From Mycobacterium saskatchewanense (lineage in GTDB: Bacteria; Actinomycetota; Actinomycetes; Mycobacteriales; Mycobacteriaceae), in NCBI RefSeq assembly GCF_010729105.1, contig NZ_AP022573.1, positions 3,720,001-3,784,000 on the forward strand: a stretch of DNA of 64,000 bases, written 5' to 3'. Below the pieces are notes generated by a model that saw only the letters and a program-made list of their open reading frames with translations, did no database searches and was not told the DNA's origin. The translations under genes and the position numbers were made by a program. Of this stretch, positions 16,066-24,234 are shown in pieces. Position 1 is the first letter of the stretch. Every line of letters begins with the position of its first letter.

Positions 16066-16128
16066 CGCCGAACGTCGAGTTGTTGCGCGAAGATGGCCGA
16101 AATTGGCCCAACAACTCGACGTTCGGCG
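16066..16128. repeat. 63-bp hairpin repeat, copy 1
   Basis: Perfect 20-base inverted arms CGCCGAACGTCGAGTTGTTG (16066-16085) and its reverse complement (16109-16128) flank a 23-base loop. A second copy with the same 20-23-20 geometry is at 33634-33696. It sits 62 bases downstream of the TrmB-like gene's stop and beside the IS110 left end. It could be a dispersed palindromic element or a terminator-like RNA hairpin. Confidence 0.85.
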
Positions 16129-16189
16129 CGGGCAGCCCGCCGACGATTTCGTGACCACTGGCTAAGTCCCTCTTCGGAGCGCGATCGAC

Positions 16190-16975
16190 TCAGCCGCCCC
16201 CGCGGGGCTCTTTTGCGGCCACCCCCCACAGGACCTCGAACAGGTTTCGCTGCATCTCGACGAACTCGACGCTTTCCACCACGAGCGCAAAACTCTCCCG
16301 CTTCGACGAGATCATCGCGACTGCCGCGTCGCCGATGATCATCGTCATCGTGAAGACATATTCGGCGGGCACGTAGCGGGTGCGCCGGTAGTCCTCATCA
16401 CTCGATGGCCAACCGCCCGGCAAGTCCTTCTCCGGCGACCGCAGGACGTGTAGCCAGAGTTTGCGTTCCCGCCGTCCGGCGACGTACTCGTCCATCGCCT
16501 CGACGCCCGGCACGGTCAGCAGGTCGCGCATCGACAGGACGCCCCGAAGGGGCGACGGCCAATCCAGCGTCTCGAACAACGCCGTCCTGATCCCGCTGAC
16601 CCCCTCCAGGTACCGCACACGCGGAGCCGTGCCGCCCTTGGCGTACATAGCCCGCAGCTGAGGGATCAGCGATTCGAGCATCCGCCGCCGCTGACTCCAC
16701 TCGTCCAGCAGGTGTTGCGGATCCGCCGCTCGCACGATTGTCGTGGGGCGACCACCGGCCCGCCCTCCCCGGTGGCTACCCCCCTCGATCAGCGAGAGGA
16801 GGCCCCGCTGAGCCAGCCGCTTGGCGATGTCGTACGCGTTTGTCCGGCTGATCTGCGACGCCTCGGCGACCTGGGCGACGGTGGCCGAATCCATACTGAG
16901 TGCCGCGAGATAGAACCGAGCCTCCTTGGGTTCGAGACCGGCTTCGACGAGCTCAGCCCACATCGCGCGTCCCAC
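16190..16975 (-). CDS. TrmB-like winged-helix transcriptional regulator
   Basis: 261 residues. The N-terminal helix-turn-helix (about 8-65) reads LEPKEARFYLAALSMDSATV, then VAEASQISRTNAYDIAKRL, typical of the TrmB family. A Gly/Arg-rich linker (GGSHRGGRAGGRP) and an effector domain of about 170 residues without a known motif follow. The first start (GTG at 16975) has GGAGG 3 bases upstream; an ATG four codons later is spaced 15 bases and remains possible. It lies 93 bases downstream of the actP-like gene on the same strand, so it may be cotranscribed and may sense the transported acid. Confidence 0.8.
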   Translation of the reverse strand: MGRAMWAELVEAGLEPKEARFYLAALSMDSATVAQVAEASQISRTNAYDIAKRLAQRGLLSLIEGGSHRGGRAGGRPTTIVRAADPQHLLDEWSQRRRMLESLIPQLRAMYAKGGTAPRVRYLEGVSGIRTALFETLDWPSPLRGVLSMRDLLTVPGVEAMDEYVAGRRERKLWLHVLRSPEKDLPGGWPSSDEDYRRTRYVPAEYVFTMTMIIGDAAVAMISSKRESFALVVESVEFVEMQRNLFEVLWGVAAKEPRGGG

Positions 16976-17068
16976 TCACCTCCGTCGCGGCCGCGACGTT
17001 ACCGCGTCTGACCGGCCGCGGGCCCCATGGAAAGTCAAGATCTGTGGAGCATATCCGGTGCGCCTGTC

Positions 17069-18703
17069 TCAGTGGCTGACCGGCTTCTGCACACCGACGC
17101 CGGTGAGGGACCGGACTTCCATCTCGGCCTGCTTGGCGGGGTCCTCCCGCCGGCGGCGGCCCAGCTGCGTTCCGACGACCCCGAGGGCGAACCCAAGGGG
17201 GATCGAGACGATGCCCGGATTGGCCAACGGGAACCAGGCGAAGTCGGCATGGGGAAACATCGCCGCCGGGTTCCCGGAGACGGCGGGCGAAAAGACGATG
17301 AGCACAAGGCAAGACGCCAAGCCGCCGTAGATGCTGAACAGGGCGCCGACGGTGTTGAATCGCTTCCAGAACAACGAGTACAGCAAGGTCGGCAGGTTGG
17401 CCGAGCCGGCGATCGCGAATGCCAGCGCCACCAGAAACGCCACGTTCTGTCCCATGGCGAGGATCCCCAAAACGATGGCCATGACGCCAATCACGGCAAC
17501 GAGCGCCCGTGAGACGCGGACCTGCTGTTCTTCCGTGGCATTGCCGCGCTTGATCACACCGGCGTAGACGTCGTGGGCGAGCGAGGTCGCGGCCGTGATC
17601 ACCAGGCCAGAGACCACGGCCAGGATGGTTGCGAATGCGACGGCGGCGATCACGCCGAGGAAAATGCTGCCGCCCAACCGGTATGCGAGCAGCGGTGCAG
17701 CGGAGTTCTCCTTGCCGGCGGTCGACAGCACGGTGTCCGGGCCGACCAGCCACGCCGCACCGTAACCGATGGCCAACGAGAACAGATAGAAGACGCCGAC
17801 CAAGCCGATCGCCCAGGTGACCGAGCGACGCGCCTCTCGTGCCGTCGGAACCGTGTAGAAGCGCATCAGCACGTGCGGCAGGCCGGCGGTGCCCAGCACC
17901 AGCGCGACGCCCAGCGAGATGAAATCGCGTTTGGTGGTCGGTGTGACGCCGTATTTGGCGCCGGGTTCCAACAGGTTACGTCCGGCGATTCCCTTGGTAA
18001 TGGACGCGTCCGCCTTCGCCTGCGCGTGGGCGAGCAGTTGGGAGAAGTTACCCCGCACCGCGAGCACCACGAGGAAGAACATGATGGCGGCCCCCGACAC
18101 CAGGAGCGCCGCCTTGACCATCTGAACGTAGGTCGTGCCCTTCATGCCCCCGATGAGCACGTAAGCGATCATCAATGCGCCCACCACGGCCACCACGGCG
18201 GACTGGCCGACACGGCTGTTGATGTTGAGCAGCAGGGCGACAAGCCCGCCGGCGCCTGCCATCTGGGCGAGCAGATAGAACAGCGAGACGGTGAGCGTGG
18301 ACAACGCGGCCGCCGTGCGGACGGGCCGCTGCCGCAGCCGATAACTGAGGACATCTGCCATGGTGAAGCGCCCCGTGTTGCGCAAGAGTTCGGCGACGAG
18401 CAACAGCGCCAGCAACCACGAGACGAAAAAGCCGATCGAGTAGAGGAAGCCGTCGTAGCCGTACACGGTGATGGCACCTGACACGCCGAGGAACGACGCC
18501 GCCGACAGGTAGTCGCCGGCGATCGCGAAACCGTTTTGCGCACCGGAGAACTCACCCCCGCCGGTGTAGAAGTCGGCAGCGTTCGTGGTGCTCCGGCCCG
18601 CGCGGATCACCAAAGCCAAGGTGACGATGACGAAGAACGCGAACACCGCGATGTTGACCACCGGATCGCCGACATGGGAGGCCGCCGCGAGGTTGACGGT
18701 CAT
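17069..18703 (-). CDS. Sodium:solute symporter, ActP-like (monocarboxylate uptake)
   Basis: 544 residues with about 13 hydrophobic segments spread over the whole chain, as in the SSS family. The sodium/substrate region FYTGGGEFSGAQNGFAIAGD (residues 45-64) and the following SAASFLGVSG are characteristic of ActP acetate/glycolate permeases. The short C-terminal tail is cytosolic. Its ATG overlaps the stop of the DUF485 gene (ATGA), the usual yjcH-actP arrangement. Together with the nearby nitrilase, CaiB and AccD3-like genes it probably imports a short organic acid related to the nitrilase product; the exact solute is inference. Confidence 0.9.
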   Translation of the reverse strand: MTVNLAAASHVGDPVVNIAVFAFFVIVTLALVIRAGRSTTNAADFYTGGGEFSGAQNGFAIAGDYLSAASFLGVSGAITVYGYDGFLYSIGFFVSWLLALLLVAELLRNTGRFTMADVLSYRLRQRPVRTAAALSTLTVSLFYLLAQMAGAGGLVALLLNINSRVGQSAVVAVVGALMIAYVLIGGMKGTTYVQMVKAALLVSGAAIMFFLVVLAVRGNFSQLLAHAQAKADASITKGIAGRNLLEPGAKYGVTPTTKRDFISLGVALVLGTAGLPHVLMRFYTVPTAREARRSVTWAIGLVGVFYLFSLAIGYGAAWLVGPDTVLSTAGKENSAAPLLAYRLGGSIFLGVIAAVAFATILAVVSGLVITAATSLAHDVYAGVIKRGNATEEQQVRVSRALVAVIGVMAIVLGILAMGQNVAFLVALAFAIAGSANLPTLLYSLFWKRFNTVGALFSIYGGLASCLVLIVFSPAVSGNPAAMFPHADFAWFPLANPGIVSIPLGFALGVVGTQLGRRRREDPAKQAEMEVRSLTGVGVQKPVSH

Positions 18704-19050
18704 CAGAGCGCCCCTTCGAGCTTTGCCCGAATGGCCGCGGCACGCGGATCGAGCGAGCGGTTGGCGAATCTGACGTAGAGCGCGGTAATCGCGAAGGTGG
18801 TGGCGAACTGGCCGAACCCGAGTACCACACCGAGGTTGATGTTGCCGCAGACCTTGATCGCCATGAAGCCGCGCGCGTACATGGCAAGCAGCATGAAGGC
18901 CAGGTACCAGGCGAGGAAGAAGGCCGTCATCGGGAACGTGAACCGGCGTAACCGCCGGCGCAGATCCCGGAACTCCGGGCTGTCCTGCACCTCCTGGAAG
19001 GTCTGGAGGTCTGACGTCCCGGTGCGGGCGTCGATCAGGGGTTGTGGCAC
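18703..19050 (-). CDS. DUF485 (YjcH-like) small membrane protein
   Basis: 115 residues. Two membrane spans (about 41-62 and 72-95) follow a charged N-terminal region (RDLRRRLRRFTFPMTAFFLA), as in YjcH, which accompanies ActP-type symporters. The function is unknown but may be assembly or regulation of the symporter. The GTG start at 19050 has a strong GGAGGTAGGAC ribosome site. It is the first gene of the actP operon; a -10-like TATAGT and an operator-like motif lie about 80 bases upstream. Confidence 0.88.
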   Translation of the reverse strand: MPQPLIDARTGTSDLQTFQEVQDSPEFRDLRRRLRRFTFPMTAFFLAWYLAFMLLAMYARGFMAIKVCGNINLGVVLGFGQFATTFAITALYVRFANRSLDPRAAAIRAKLEGAL

Positions 19051-19103
19051 GTCCTACCTCCGGGTGCAGCGGCCGGTGTCGAAGATTCTCGACCGTGTGG
19101 ATG

Positions 19104-19134
19104 AGTGGCCTATCCAGTGATGCGGACCACTATA
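19104..19134 (-). promoter_or_regulatory. actP-side promoter (-10 TATAGT) with shared operator-like motif
   Basis: Read on the minus strand, TATAGTGG is followed by CACTGGAT and AGGCCA. The promoter of the CaiB gene at 21329-21359 has TAGAGTGG, CACTGAT and AGGCCA in the same order. Both motifs begin in the -10 box. The GntR/FCD gene lies between the two promoters, so this is a candidate GntR operator. Confidence 0.5.
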
Positions 19135-19248
19135 AAGTCCTCCAGGACATACCGCCAGCCATGCAACTGGGTCGAGGAGGCCGCGTGGTGTCGAGCAGCC
19201 TCGACAATTAGCCCGCGACCTGCGGTGCGAAGCGCAAGCGGTCTGTAA

Positions 19249-19279
19249 ATTGTCGAGAAAATTAGACAATCGCGACAAT
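19249..19279. promoter_or_regulatory. ATTGTC/GACAAT repeat cluster upstream of nitrilase
   Basis: ATTGTC (19249-19254) and GACAAT (19265-19270) form an inverted pair, and GACAAT recurs at 19274-19279. TCGACAATTA at 19201-19210 is a further match. They lie just upstream of the nitrilase -35 box, a position that suits an activator. Confidence 0.45.
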
Positions 19280-19300
19280 GAAGCGGGGCCTCGTCGGGAG

Positions 19301-19328
19301 TTGACAGCTCTTCAACTGGGTCTATGGT
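19301..19328 (+). promoter_or_regulatory. Promoter of the nitrilase gene
   Basis: TTGACA (19301-19306), 16 bases, TATGGT (19323-19328) is a near-ideal vegetative promoter. An inverted repeat AGTTGA-N7-TCAACT (19299-19317) overlaps the -35, so a bound regulator could block it. Transcription would start near 19335, leaving a leader of about 78 bases. Confidence 0.6.
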
Positions 19329-19412
19329 GGGATCTGAGTTCAGTCATACCCCGAAATGAATGTCGACAGATTCAGACATTCTGAGCGCCGCCCCGTATCC
19401 AAGGAGTCTCAC

Positions 19413-20516
19413 GTGTCCCTCGCCCCGCTGCCCAGGGTGTCCGTTGCCGCAGTTCAGGCGGCGCCGGTCTTCCTCGACCTGCAGGCCTCCCTCGACAAGG
19501 TCGAGGAGCTGGTTCGTACCGCCGCTCGCGACGGCGCCCAGCTGGTGGTTTTCGGGGAGGCCTTCCTCGCCGGGTTCCCCGCCTGGAACGCCGTGCTGCC
19601 TCCGATCGACCAGCATCCGCTGCACGAACGCTTGGTCGCCGCGTCGATCGTGGTGCCCGGACCGCACACCGACCGGCTCAGCCGCATCGCCCGGCAGAAC
19701 GGCGTGGTGCTTTCCGTGGGGATCAACGAGCGCAACCCGAACAGCCTTGGGCAGCTGTGGAATTCGAACCTGGTGTTCGACCGGAACGGCCGCTTGGTGA
19801 ACCACCGCCGCAAGCTGGTGGCCACCTGGTACGAGCGCCTGACATGGTCCCACGGCGACGCCTACGATCTGCGGCCGGCGGAACTCGACGGGTGGCAGCT
19901 CGGTGCCCTCATCTGTGGCGAAAACACCAACACGCTCGCGAGATTCACCCTGCTCGCGCAGGGCGAGCGCATGCACCTCGCGACCTACCCGCCCGCGTGG
20001 CCGTTCGACGGGCGCACGGAGAACTTCGAATACGACCTGGCCGAGAGCATCCGACTCCGCAGTGCGGCACACGCATTCGAGGGCAAGGTGTTCGTCGTCG
20101 TCGCGGCCACCACCCTGGACGAGGTGGCCATGCGCGAGATTGCCCAGGGCGACAACCGAATCGAGCGGGCACTGACCGCGGCACCGCCGGCGTCGATGGT
20201 GGTCGGTCCCGATGGCCGGCTCGTCGCCGGCCCGCTGACCGCCCCCGAGGGGATCCTGCACGCGGAAATCGACCTGCAGCGTGAGGTCGTGGCCAAGCAG
20301 GCCCATGACATCGTCGGCACGTACAACCGCGCGGACATCTTCCAGCTGTCGGTCGACACGCGCCGACCCGCGATACTTCGCGCGCCCCACGAGTCGGCCG
20401 AACACTCTGCGGTCAACGGCGCCGCCGCCCACACCGGCGCTCGGCCGCTGACCGACGAGCGCGCGAGTACCATGGTAGAACTGCGCTCGGACGACGCGTC
20501 CGTCGGATCGTCTTAG
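19413..20516 (+). CDS. Nitrilase (C-N hydrolase superfamily)
   Basis: 367 residues. It converts a nitrile to the carboxylic acid and ammonia. The catalytic triad is visible: Glu49 in VVFGEAFLAGFP, Lys134 in HRRKLVATWYE and Cys168 in ALICGENTN. The Cys-Gly-Glu-Asn setting is that of true nitrilases rather than amidases. The start is the GTG at 19413, with AAGGAG 6 bases before it; an in-frame upstream ATG lacks this. The C-terminal 40 residues are low-complexity. It lies between an acid symporter and acyl-CoA enzymes. Its last 4 bases overlap the stop of the convergent GntR gene. Arylaceto- or aliphatic nitriles are both possible. Confidence 0.9.
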   Translation: MSLAPLPRVSVAAVQAAPVFLDLQASLDKVEELVRTAARDGAQLVVFGEAFLAGFPAWNAVLPPIDQHPLHERLVAASIVVPGPHTDRLSRIARQNGVVLSVGINERNPNSLGQLWNSNLVFDRNGRLVNHRRKLVATWYERLTWSHGDAYDLRPAELDGWQLGALICGENTNTLARFTLLAQGERMHLATYPPAWPFDGRTENFEYDLAESIRLRSAAHAFEGKVFVVVAATTLDEVAMREIAQGDNRIERALTAAPPASMVVGPDGRLVAGPLTAPEGILHAEIDLQREVVAKQAHDIVGTYNRADIFQLSVDTRRPAILRAPHESAEHSAVNGAAAHTGARPLTDERASTMVELRSDDASVGSS

Positions 20517-21235
20517 CGATCCGACGAATTCTCGTCGACCCGGAGCAGGTCGACATCGGAGACCAGCTTGAGGTGGTCGTCCATCGCGGCCGCGGCAGCG
20601 TCGGGGTCCTGCCGTCGGACGGCCTCGGCGATACGTCGGTGACCCTCAAGCGATGCCCGTGGACGTCCGCGCTGCGACAGCGACTCGATGCGGCTCTCCC
20701 GGATGAGCCCCGCCATCTCGCGCATCAACTTCGCGAGCAGCGCCGAGTGCGCCGCCACGGTCAGGGCCTCGTGGAATTGCTCGTCGCCCGCGACGCCGCG
20801 GTCACCGTCGGCGATTTCGGATTCCATTGTCGCCAAGGCCGATTCGATCGCCGCCAGCTCGTCGTCGGTGCGTCGCGCCGCGGCCAGCGCGGCGATCTTC
20901 ACCTCGAGCGCCTGCCGGGCCTCGATGATGTCGGGCAAGCGATCCGCGTGCTCCCGCAGGGCCGCGACGGCCCGTTCCTCGCTCGGCCGCCCGACCAGGA
21001 CGGCCCCGTCGCCGTGGCGAACCGCCAGCACGCCCTGCACCTCGAGGGCCACCAAGGCCTGGCTCACCGAGGCGCGGCTGACGCCGAGTTTCGCGGCGAG
21101 TTCCCGTTCGGCGGGGAGGCGGTCCCCCGGAGCCAGTCCAGCGTCGTCGATGTACGCGCAGATCTGTTCGACGATCACCTCATAGAGGCGGGGACGGCTT
21201 ACCGGACGAAGTTGCTGGGCCACTGGGTCACTCAC
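20513..21235 (-). CDS. GntR family regulator, FCD (FadR-like) subgroup
   Basis: About 240 residues. The N-terminal winged helix contains LAPGDRLPAERELAAKLGVS and RASVSQALVALEVQGVLAV, the GntR hallmark. The helical FCD ligand domain follows (about 85-225), with metal-site-like residues in EARQALEVKIAALAA, DEQFHEAL and the final HRRIAEA. FCD regulators sense organic acids. The start is uncertain: GTG 21235 directly abuts AGGAGA, while TTG 21268 and GTG 21223 also keep the domain. It is the likely regulator of the flanking symporter, nitrilase and CaiB-AccD3 genes, whose promoters share an operator-like motif. Confidence 0.85.
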   Translation of the reverse strand: MSDPVAQQLRPVSRPRLYEVIVEQICAYIDDAGLAPGDRLPAERELAAKLGVSRASVSQALVALEVQGVLAVRHGDGAVLVGRPSEERAVAALREHADRLPDIIEARQALEVKIAALAAARRTDDELAAIESALATMESEIADGDRGVAGDEQFHEALTVAAHSALLAKLMREMAGLIRESRIESLSQRGRPRASLEGHRRIAEAVRRQDPDAAAAAMDDHLKLVSDVDLLRVDENSSDR

Positions 21236-21303
21236 TCTCCTCGCAGCAAACGGTACCCCACTCCGCAATCATCGAGCGCGACGCGGGTGAGACCGGCGCG
21301 GAC

Positions 21304-21359
21304 TTGACGCCGGCCGTCGCGCCGTGGGTAGAGTGGCTAGTCCACTGATCCACTAGGCC
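21304..21359 (+). promoter_or_regulatory. CaiB-AccD3 promoter with operator over -10/+1
   Basis: TTGACG (21304-21309) and TAGAGT (21329-21334) are 19 bases apart. The sequence from 21332 holds AGTGG-CTAGT-CCACT, a perfect 5-base inverted repeat (21332-21346), then GATCCACTAGGCCA. It shares TAnAGTGG, CACTG and AGGCCA with the actP-side site at 19104-19134. A regulator bound here would cover the transcription start. Confidence 0.5.
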
Positions 21360-21406
21360 AGCGGACGCCAGCCTCGACGACACGCCAACGACGGAAGTGG
21401 TGGGAC

Positions 21407-22606
21407 ATGACCCGCGTAACCGAATCGGACCGGGCCCTCGCGGGGGTCCTCGTGGTCGACCTGAGCCGCGCGCTGGCGGGGCCGCACGCCGCCATGATGC
21501 TCGCGGACCTGGGTGCCGACGTGATCAAGGTCGAAGCACCCGGGGCGGGGGACGACACCCGTGGCTGGGGGCCGCCGTTCATCGAGACCGACGGCGGTCA
21601 ACTGGAGTCGACCTACTTCCTCTCGGCCAACCGCAACAAGAGGTCGGTCGCGCTGGACCTCAAATCCGACGAGGGCGTGCGCGTGCTCGAGGCGCTGGTG
21701 CGCCGCGCCGACGTCCTGATCGAGAACTTCCGCACCGGCGTGCTCGACCGGTTGGGGTTTTCCACCGAACGGCTCGCCGAGCTCAACCCGGGACTGGTCA
21801 TGCTGTCGATCACGGGATTTGGTCATGACGGCCCTGATGGGGGCCGCGCGGGGTATGACCAAATTGCCCAGGGCGAGGCGGGTTTGATGTCGCTGACCGG
21901 GTCCGGCCCCGACGACATCCAAAAGGTCGGCGTGCCGATCGCCGACCTGCTGGCCGGCATGTACGGCGCCTTCGGCGTGGTGTCGGCCCTGCTCAACCGC
22001 GCGGCGACCGGCAGGGGCCGGGTGGTGCGGACGTCGCTGCTGGCCGCTGTCGTGGGCGTCCACGGGTTCCAGGGAACGAAATGGACCGTCGCGAAACAGG
22101 TGGGTCGTGCGCAGGGCAACCACCACCCCTCGGTCTGCCCCTATGGGCTGTTTCCCACCGCGGACGGCGCGGTGCAGATTGCGGTGGGCAGCGAAGGCCT
22201 GTGGCGGAAGTTCTGCGCCGGTTTCCACCTCGATCCCGAGGCTCCGGGGATGGCCAGCAACCCCGAACGCGTCGAGAACCACAAGGCCGTCAACCAGGCC
22301 GTGGAGGCCGCGTTCGCCGGCTGGGACACCGAGAGACTGCTGGACGAGCTGAAACGCATCGGGATCCCGGCCGGTCGGATCCGCAGCATCGACCAGGTCT
22401 ACGAGTGGGAACAGACGCGCTCGCAGGGCCTGCTCGTCGACGTCGAGCACCCCACCCTGGGCAGCATCACGCTGCCCGGGCCCCCGCTGCGCTTCTTCGA
22501 CTTCGACGGTCGCGAGGCGGCCCCCGTCCAGCATCAGTCGCCGCCACTGCTGGGCGCAGACACCGAAGCCGTCGTCTCCTGGCTCAACGACGGGGAATCC
22601 AAATGA
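21407..22606 (+). CDS. CaiB/BaiF family CoA-transferase
   Basis: 399 residues, full length. The N-terminal VVDLSRALAGPHAAMMLADL and GADVIKVE motifs, ENFRTGVLDRLG and SITGFGHDGP place it in class III. The residue that normally carries the catalytic Asp is Arg208 (GRVVRTSLL); many actinobacterial relatives also vary here, so activity is not excluded but is not guaranteed. It should exchange CoA between an acid and an acyl-CoA. It is the first gene of a two-gene operon (ATGA overlap with the carboxyltransferase) and diverges from the GntR regulator. Its natural substrate may be the acid formed by the nitrilase or imported by the symporter. Confidence 0.88.
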   Translation: MTRVTESDRALAGVLVVDLSRALAGPHAAMMLADLGADVIKVEAPGAGDDTRGWGPPFIETDGGQLESTYFLSANRNKRSVALDLKSDEGVRVLEALVRRADVLIENFRTGVLDRLGFSTERLAELNPGLVMLSITGFGHDGPDGGRAGYDQIAQGEAGLMSLTGSGPDDIQKVGVPIADLLAGMYGAFGVVSALLNRAATGRGRVVRTSLLAAVVGVHGFQGTKWTVAKQVGRAQGNHHPSVCPYGLFPTADGAVQIAVGSEGLWRKFCAGFHLDPEAPGMASNPERVENHKAVNQAVEAAFAGWDTERLLDELKRIGIPAGRIRSIDQVYEWEQTRSQGLLVDVEHPTLGSITLPGPPLRFFDFDGREAAPVQHQSPPLLGADTEAVVSWLNDGESK

Positions 22607-24135
22607 CGCGAACCGGCGCCCGCGAGGCCGTCGCGAGGCTGGTCGATGCCGGCTCGTGGCGGTCCTGGGACACCCCGGCGGACGTCACCGGCGACTCCGC
22701 CTACGGTGCGGAATTGCGCCGGGCGCAAGAACGCACCGGCCTGGACGAAGCGGTGCTCACGGGCGCCGCCACCGTGCGCGGCCGGCGAGTGGCAATCCTG
22801 GTGGGTGACTTCGGGTTTCTCGGCGGTTCGATCGGCGTGGCGGCCGGCGACCGGCTGGCCATCGCGATCCGCCGCGCTACGTCGGAGCGGCTGCCCCTCA
22901 TCGCGTTGCCCGCCTCCGGGGGCACTCGCATGCAGGAGGGCACCACGGCGTTCGTCCAGATGGTGAAGATCACCGCCGCCGTGGTCGAGCACAAGGCCGC
23001 TCGGCTGCCCTACCTGGTGTACTTGCGCAACCCCACGATGGGCGGCGTCTTCGCCTCGTGGGGCTCACTGGGGCATGTGACGATCGCCGAGCCGGGCGCC
23101 CGCATCGGCTTCCTGGGGCCCCGGGTCTACGAAGCGCTGTTCGGCAAGCCTTTTCCCGCGGGAGTGCAGACCGCCGAGAACCTGTACGGCTGCGGGCTCA
23201 TCGATGCGGTCACCCCGCTGGACGAACTCCCCGGGGTGGTCGACCGCGCGCTGCGCATCATCGGCACTCCGCCGCCAGACCGGATCCCCGCGGCACCCCG
23301 ACAGGCCCCCGCCATCGATGTGCCGGCCTGGCGGTCCATCACGGCATCGCGCCGGGCCGACCGGCCGGGTGTTCGGGAACTGCTGCGCCACAACGCAACC
23401 GAGTTGCTGCCGCTCAACGGCACCGGCCAGGGCGAGACCTACCCGGGCCTGCTCTTGGCGCTCACGCAGCTGGCGGACACGGCGTGCGTGCTGGTGGCCC
23501 ATGACCGCAGCAGCCAGACGCGGCAGGATCCCCTGGGCCCGGGGGCGCTGCGGGAGGCCCGTCGCGGGATGCGGCTGGCCGCCGACCTCGGGCTGCCTCT
23601 GGTCGCGGTGATCGACACGGCCGGCGCGGCGCTGTCCCGCGAGGCCGAAGAGGGTGGTCTGTCCGGCGAAATCGCGCGGTGCATCGCCGACATGATATCG
23701 CTGGACGTGCCCACGGTTTCCGTGCTGCTGGGCGAGGGCAGCGGCGGCGGGGCGCTCGCGCTCCTGCCCGCGGACCGGATGCTGGCCGCGCAGCATAGTT
23801 GGTTGTCGCCGCTCCCCCCGGAGGGCGCCAGCGCCATCGTCTACCACGACACCTGCCACGCGGCCGAGATGGCCGAGATGCAGGGGGTGCGTTCCGCCGA
23901 TCTGCTGGCGCACGGCATCGTCGACCGCATCGTCCCCGAGTGCAACGACGCCGCCGACGAGCCCATCCAGTTCAGCAAGCGGATCGGCGCGGCCGTGCGT
24001 GAGGAGTTGGCGCGTCTCATGCTGGAAGCCGATGGCAAAAGCGGGATTTCGGCGCGTGTCGAGCGGTTCGACCGCATCGGGCGCACCCAGTCGGCGGTCG
24101 GACGTGGCCCCGCGCAGCCGCAATTCGCGAGCTGA
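22603..24135 (+). CDS. AccD3-like acyl-CoA carboxyltransferase (beta/alpha halves fused)
   Basis: 510 residues with two crotonase-fold halves. The N-half (about 1-245) has GGSIGVAAGDRLAIA, PASGGTRMQEGT and MGGVFASWGSLGH. The C-half (about 265-470) has GEGSGGGALALLPADR and LSPLPPEGASAI. The arrangement and motifs closely match M. tuberculosis AccD3 as I remember it. Such proteins move a carboxyl group between biotin and an acyl-CoA, or decarboxylate malonyl-type thioesters. No biotin carboxylase or biotin carrier gene is nearby, so it needs partners elsewhere or acts differently. The ATG at 22603 overlaps the CaiB stop; the long upstream extension is a shadow. Confidence 0.85.
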   Translation: MTRTGAREAVARLVDAGSWRSWDTPADVTGDSAYGAELRRAQERTGLDEAVLTGAATVRGRRVAILVGDFGFLGGSIGVAAGDRLAIAIRRATSERLPLIALPASGGTRMQEGTTAFVQMVKITAAVVEHKAARLPYLVYLRNPTMGGVFASWGSLGHVTIAEPGARIGFLGPRVYEALFGKPFPAGVQTAENLYGCGLIDAVTPLDELPGVVDRALRIIGTPPPDRIPAAPRQAPAIDVPAWRSITASRRADRPGVRELLRHNATELLPLNGTGQGETYPGLLLALTQLADTACVLVAHDRSSQTRQDPLGPGALREARRGMRLAADLGLPLVAVIDTAGAALSREAEEGGLSGEIARCIADMISLDVPTVSVLLGEGSGGGALALLPADRMLAAQHSWLSPLPPEGASAIVYHDTCHAAEMAEMQGVRSADLLAHGIVDRIVPECNDAADEPIQFSKRIGAAVREELARLMLEADGKSGISARVERFDRIGRTQSAVGRGPAQPQFAS

Positions 24136-24155
24136 CCCGAGGCCCGCGCCGCGAA

Positions 24156-24196
24156 TCTCAGATTGAGACGCTCACCCGGCGCCGCCGGCGGTCTCA
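24156..24196. promoter_or_regulatory. TCTCA/TGAGA inverted repeats upstream of the small secreted gene
   Basis: TCTCA-GAT-TGAGA (24156-24168) is a perfect palindrome, and TGAGAC (24164-24169) pairs with GTCTCA (24191-24196). GAATCTCAG occurs at 24153-24161 and again at 24547-24555, just before the AcoR-like gene. The repeated motif on both sides may be the binding site of that activator. Confidence 0.4.
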
Positions 24197-24234
24197 TGGA
24201 GGGGTAACCAACAACCCCAGGAGATGAGCGGGAA

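Larger units (their letters stand above)
19051..19412. other. Regulatory region between actP operon and nitrilase (no gene)
   Basis: 362 bases without a gene, AT-richer than its surroundings. It contains the actP-side operator-like motif (19104-19134), a cluster of ACAAT/ATTGT repeats (19201-19279), and a good promoter for the nitrilase with an inverted repeat over its -35 (19299-19328). The density of symmetrical motifs suggests that both directions are actively regulated. Confidence 0.65.
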
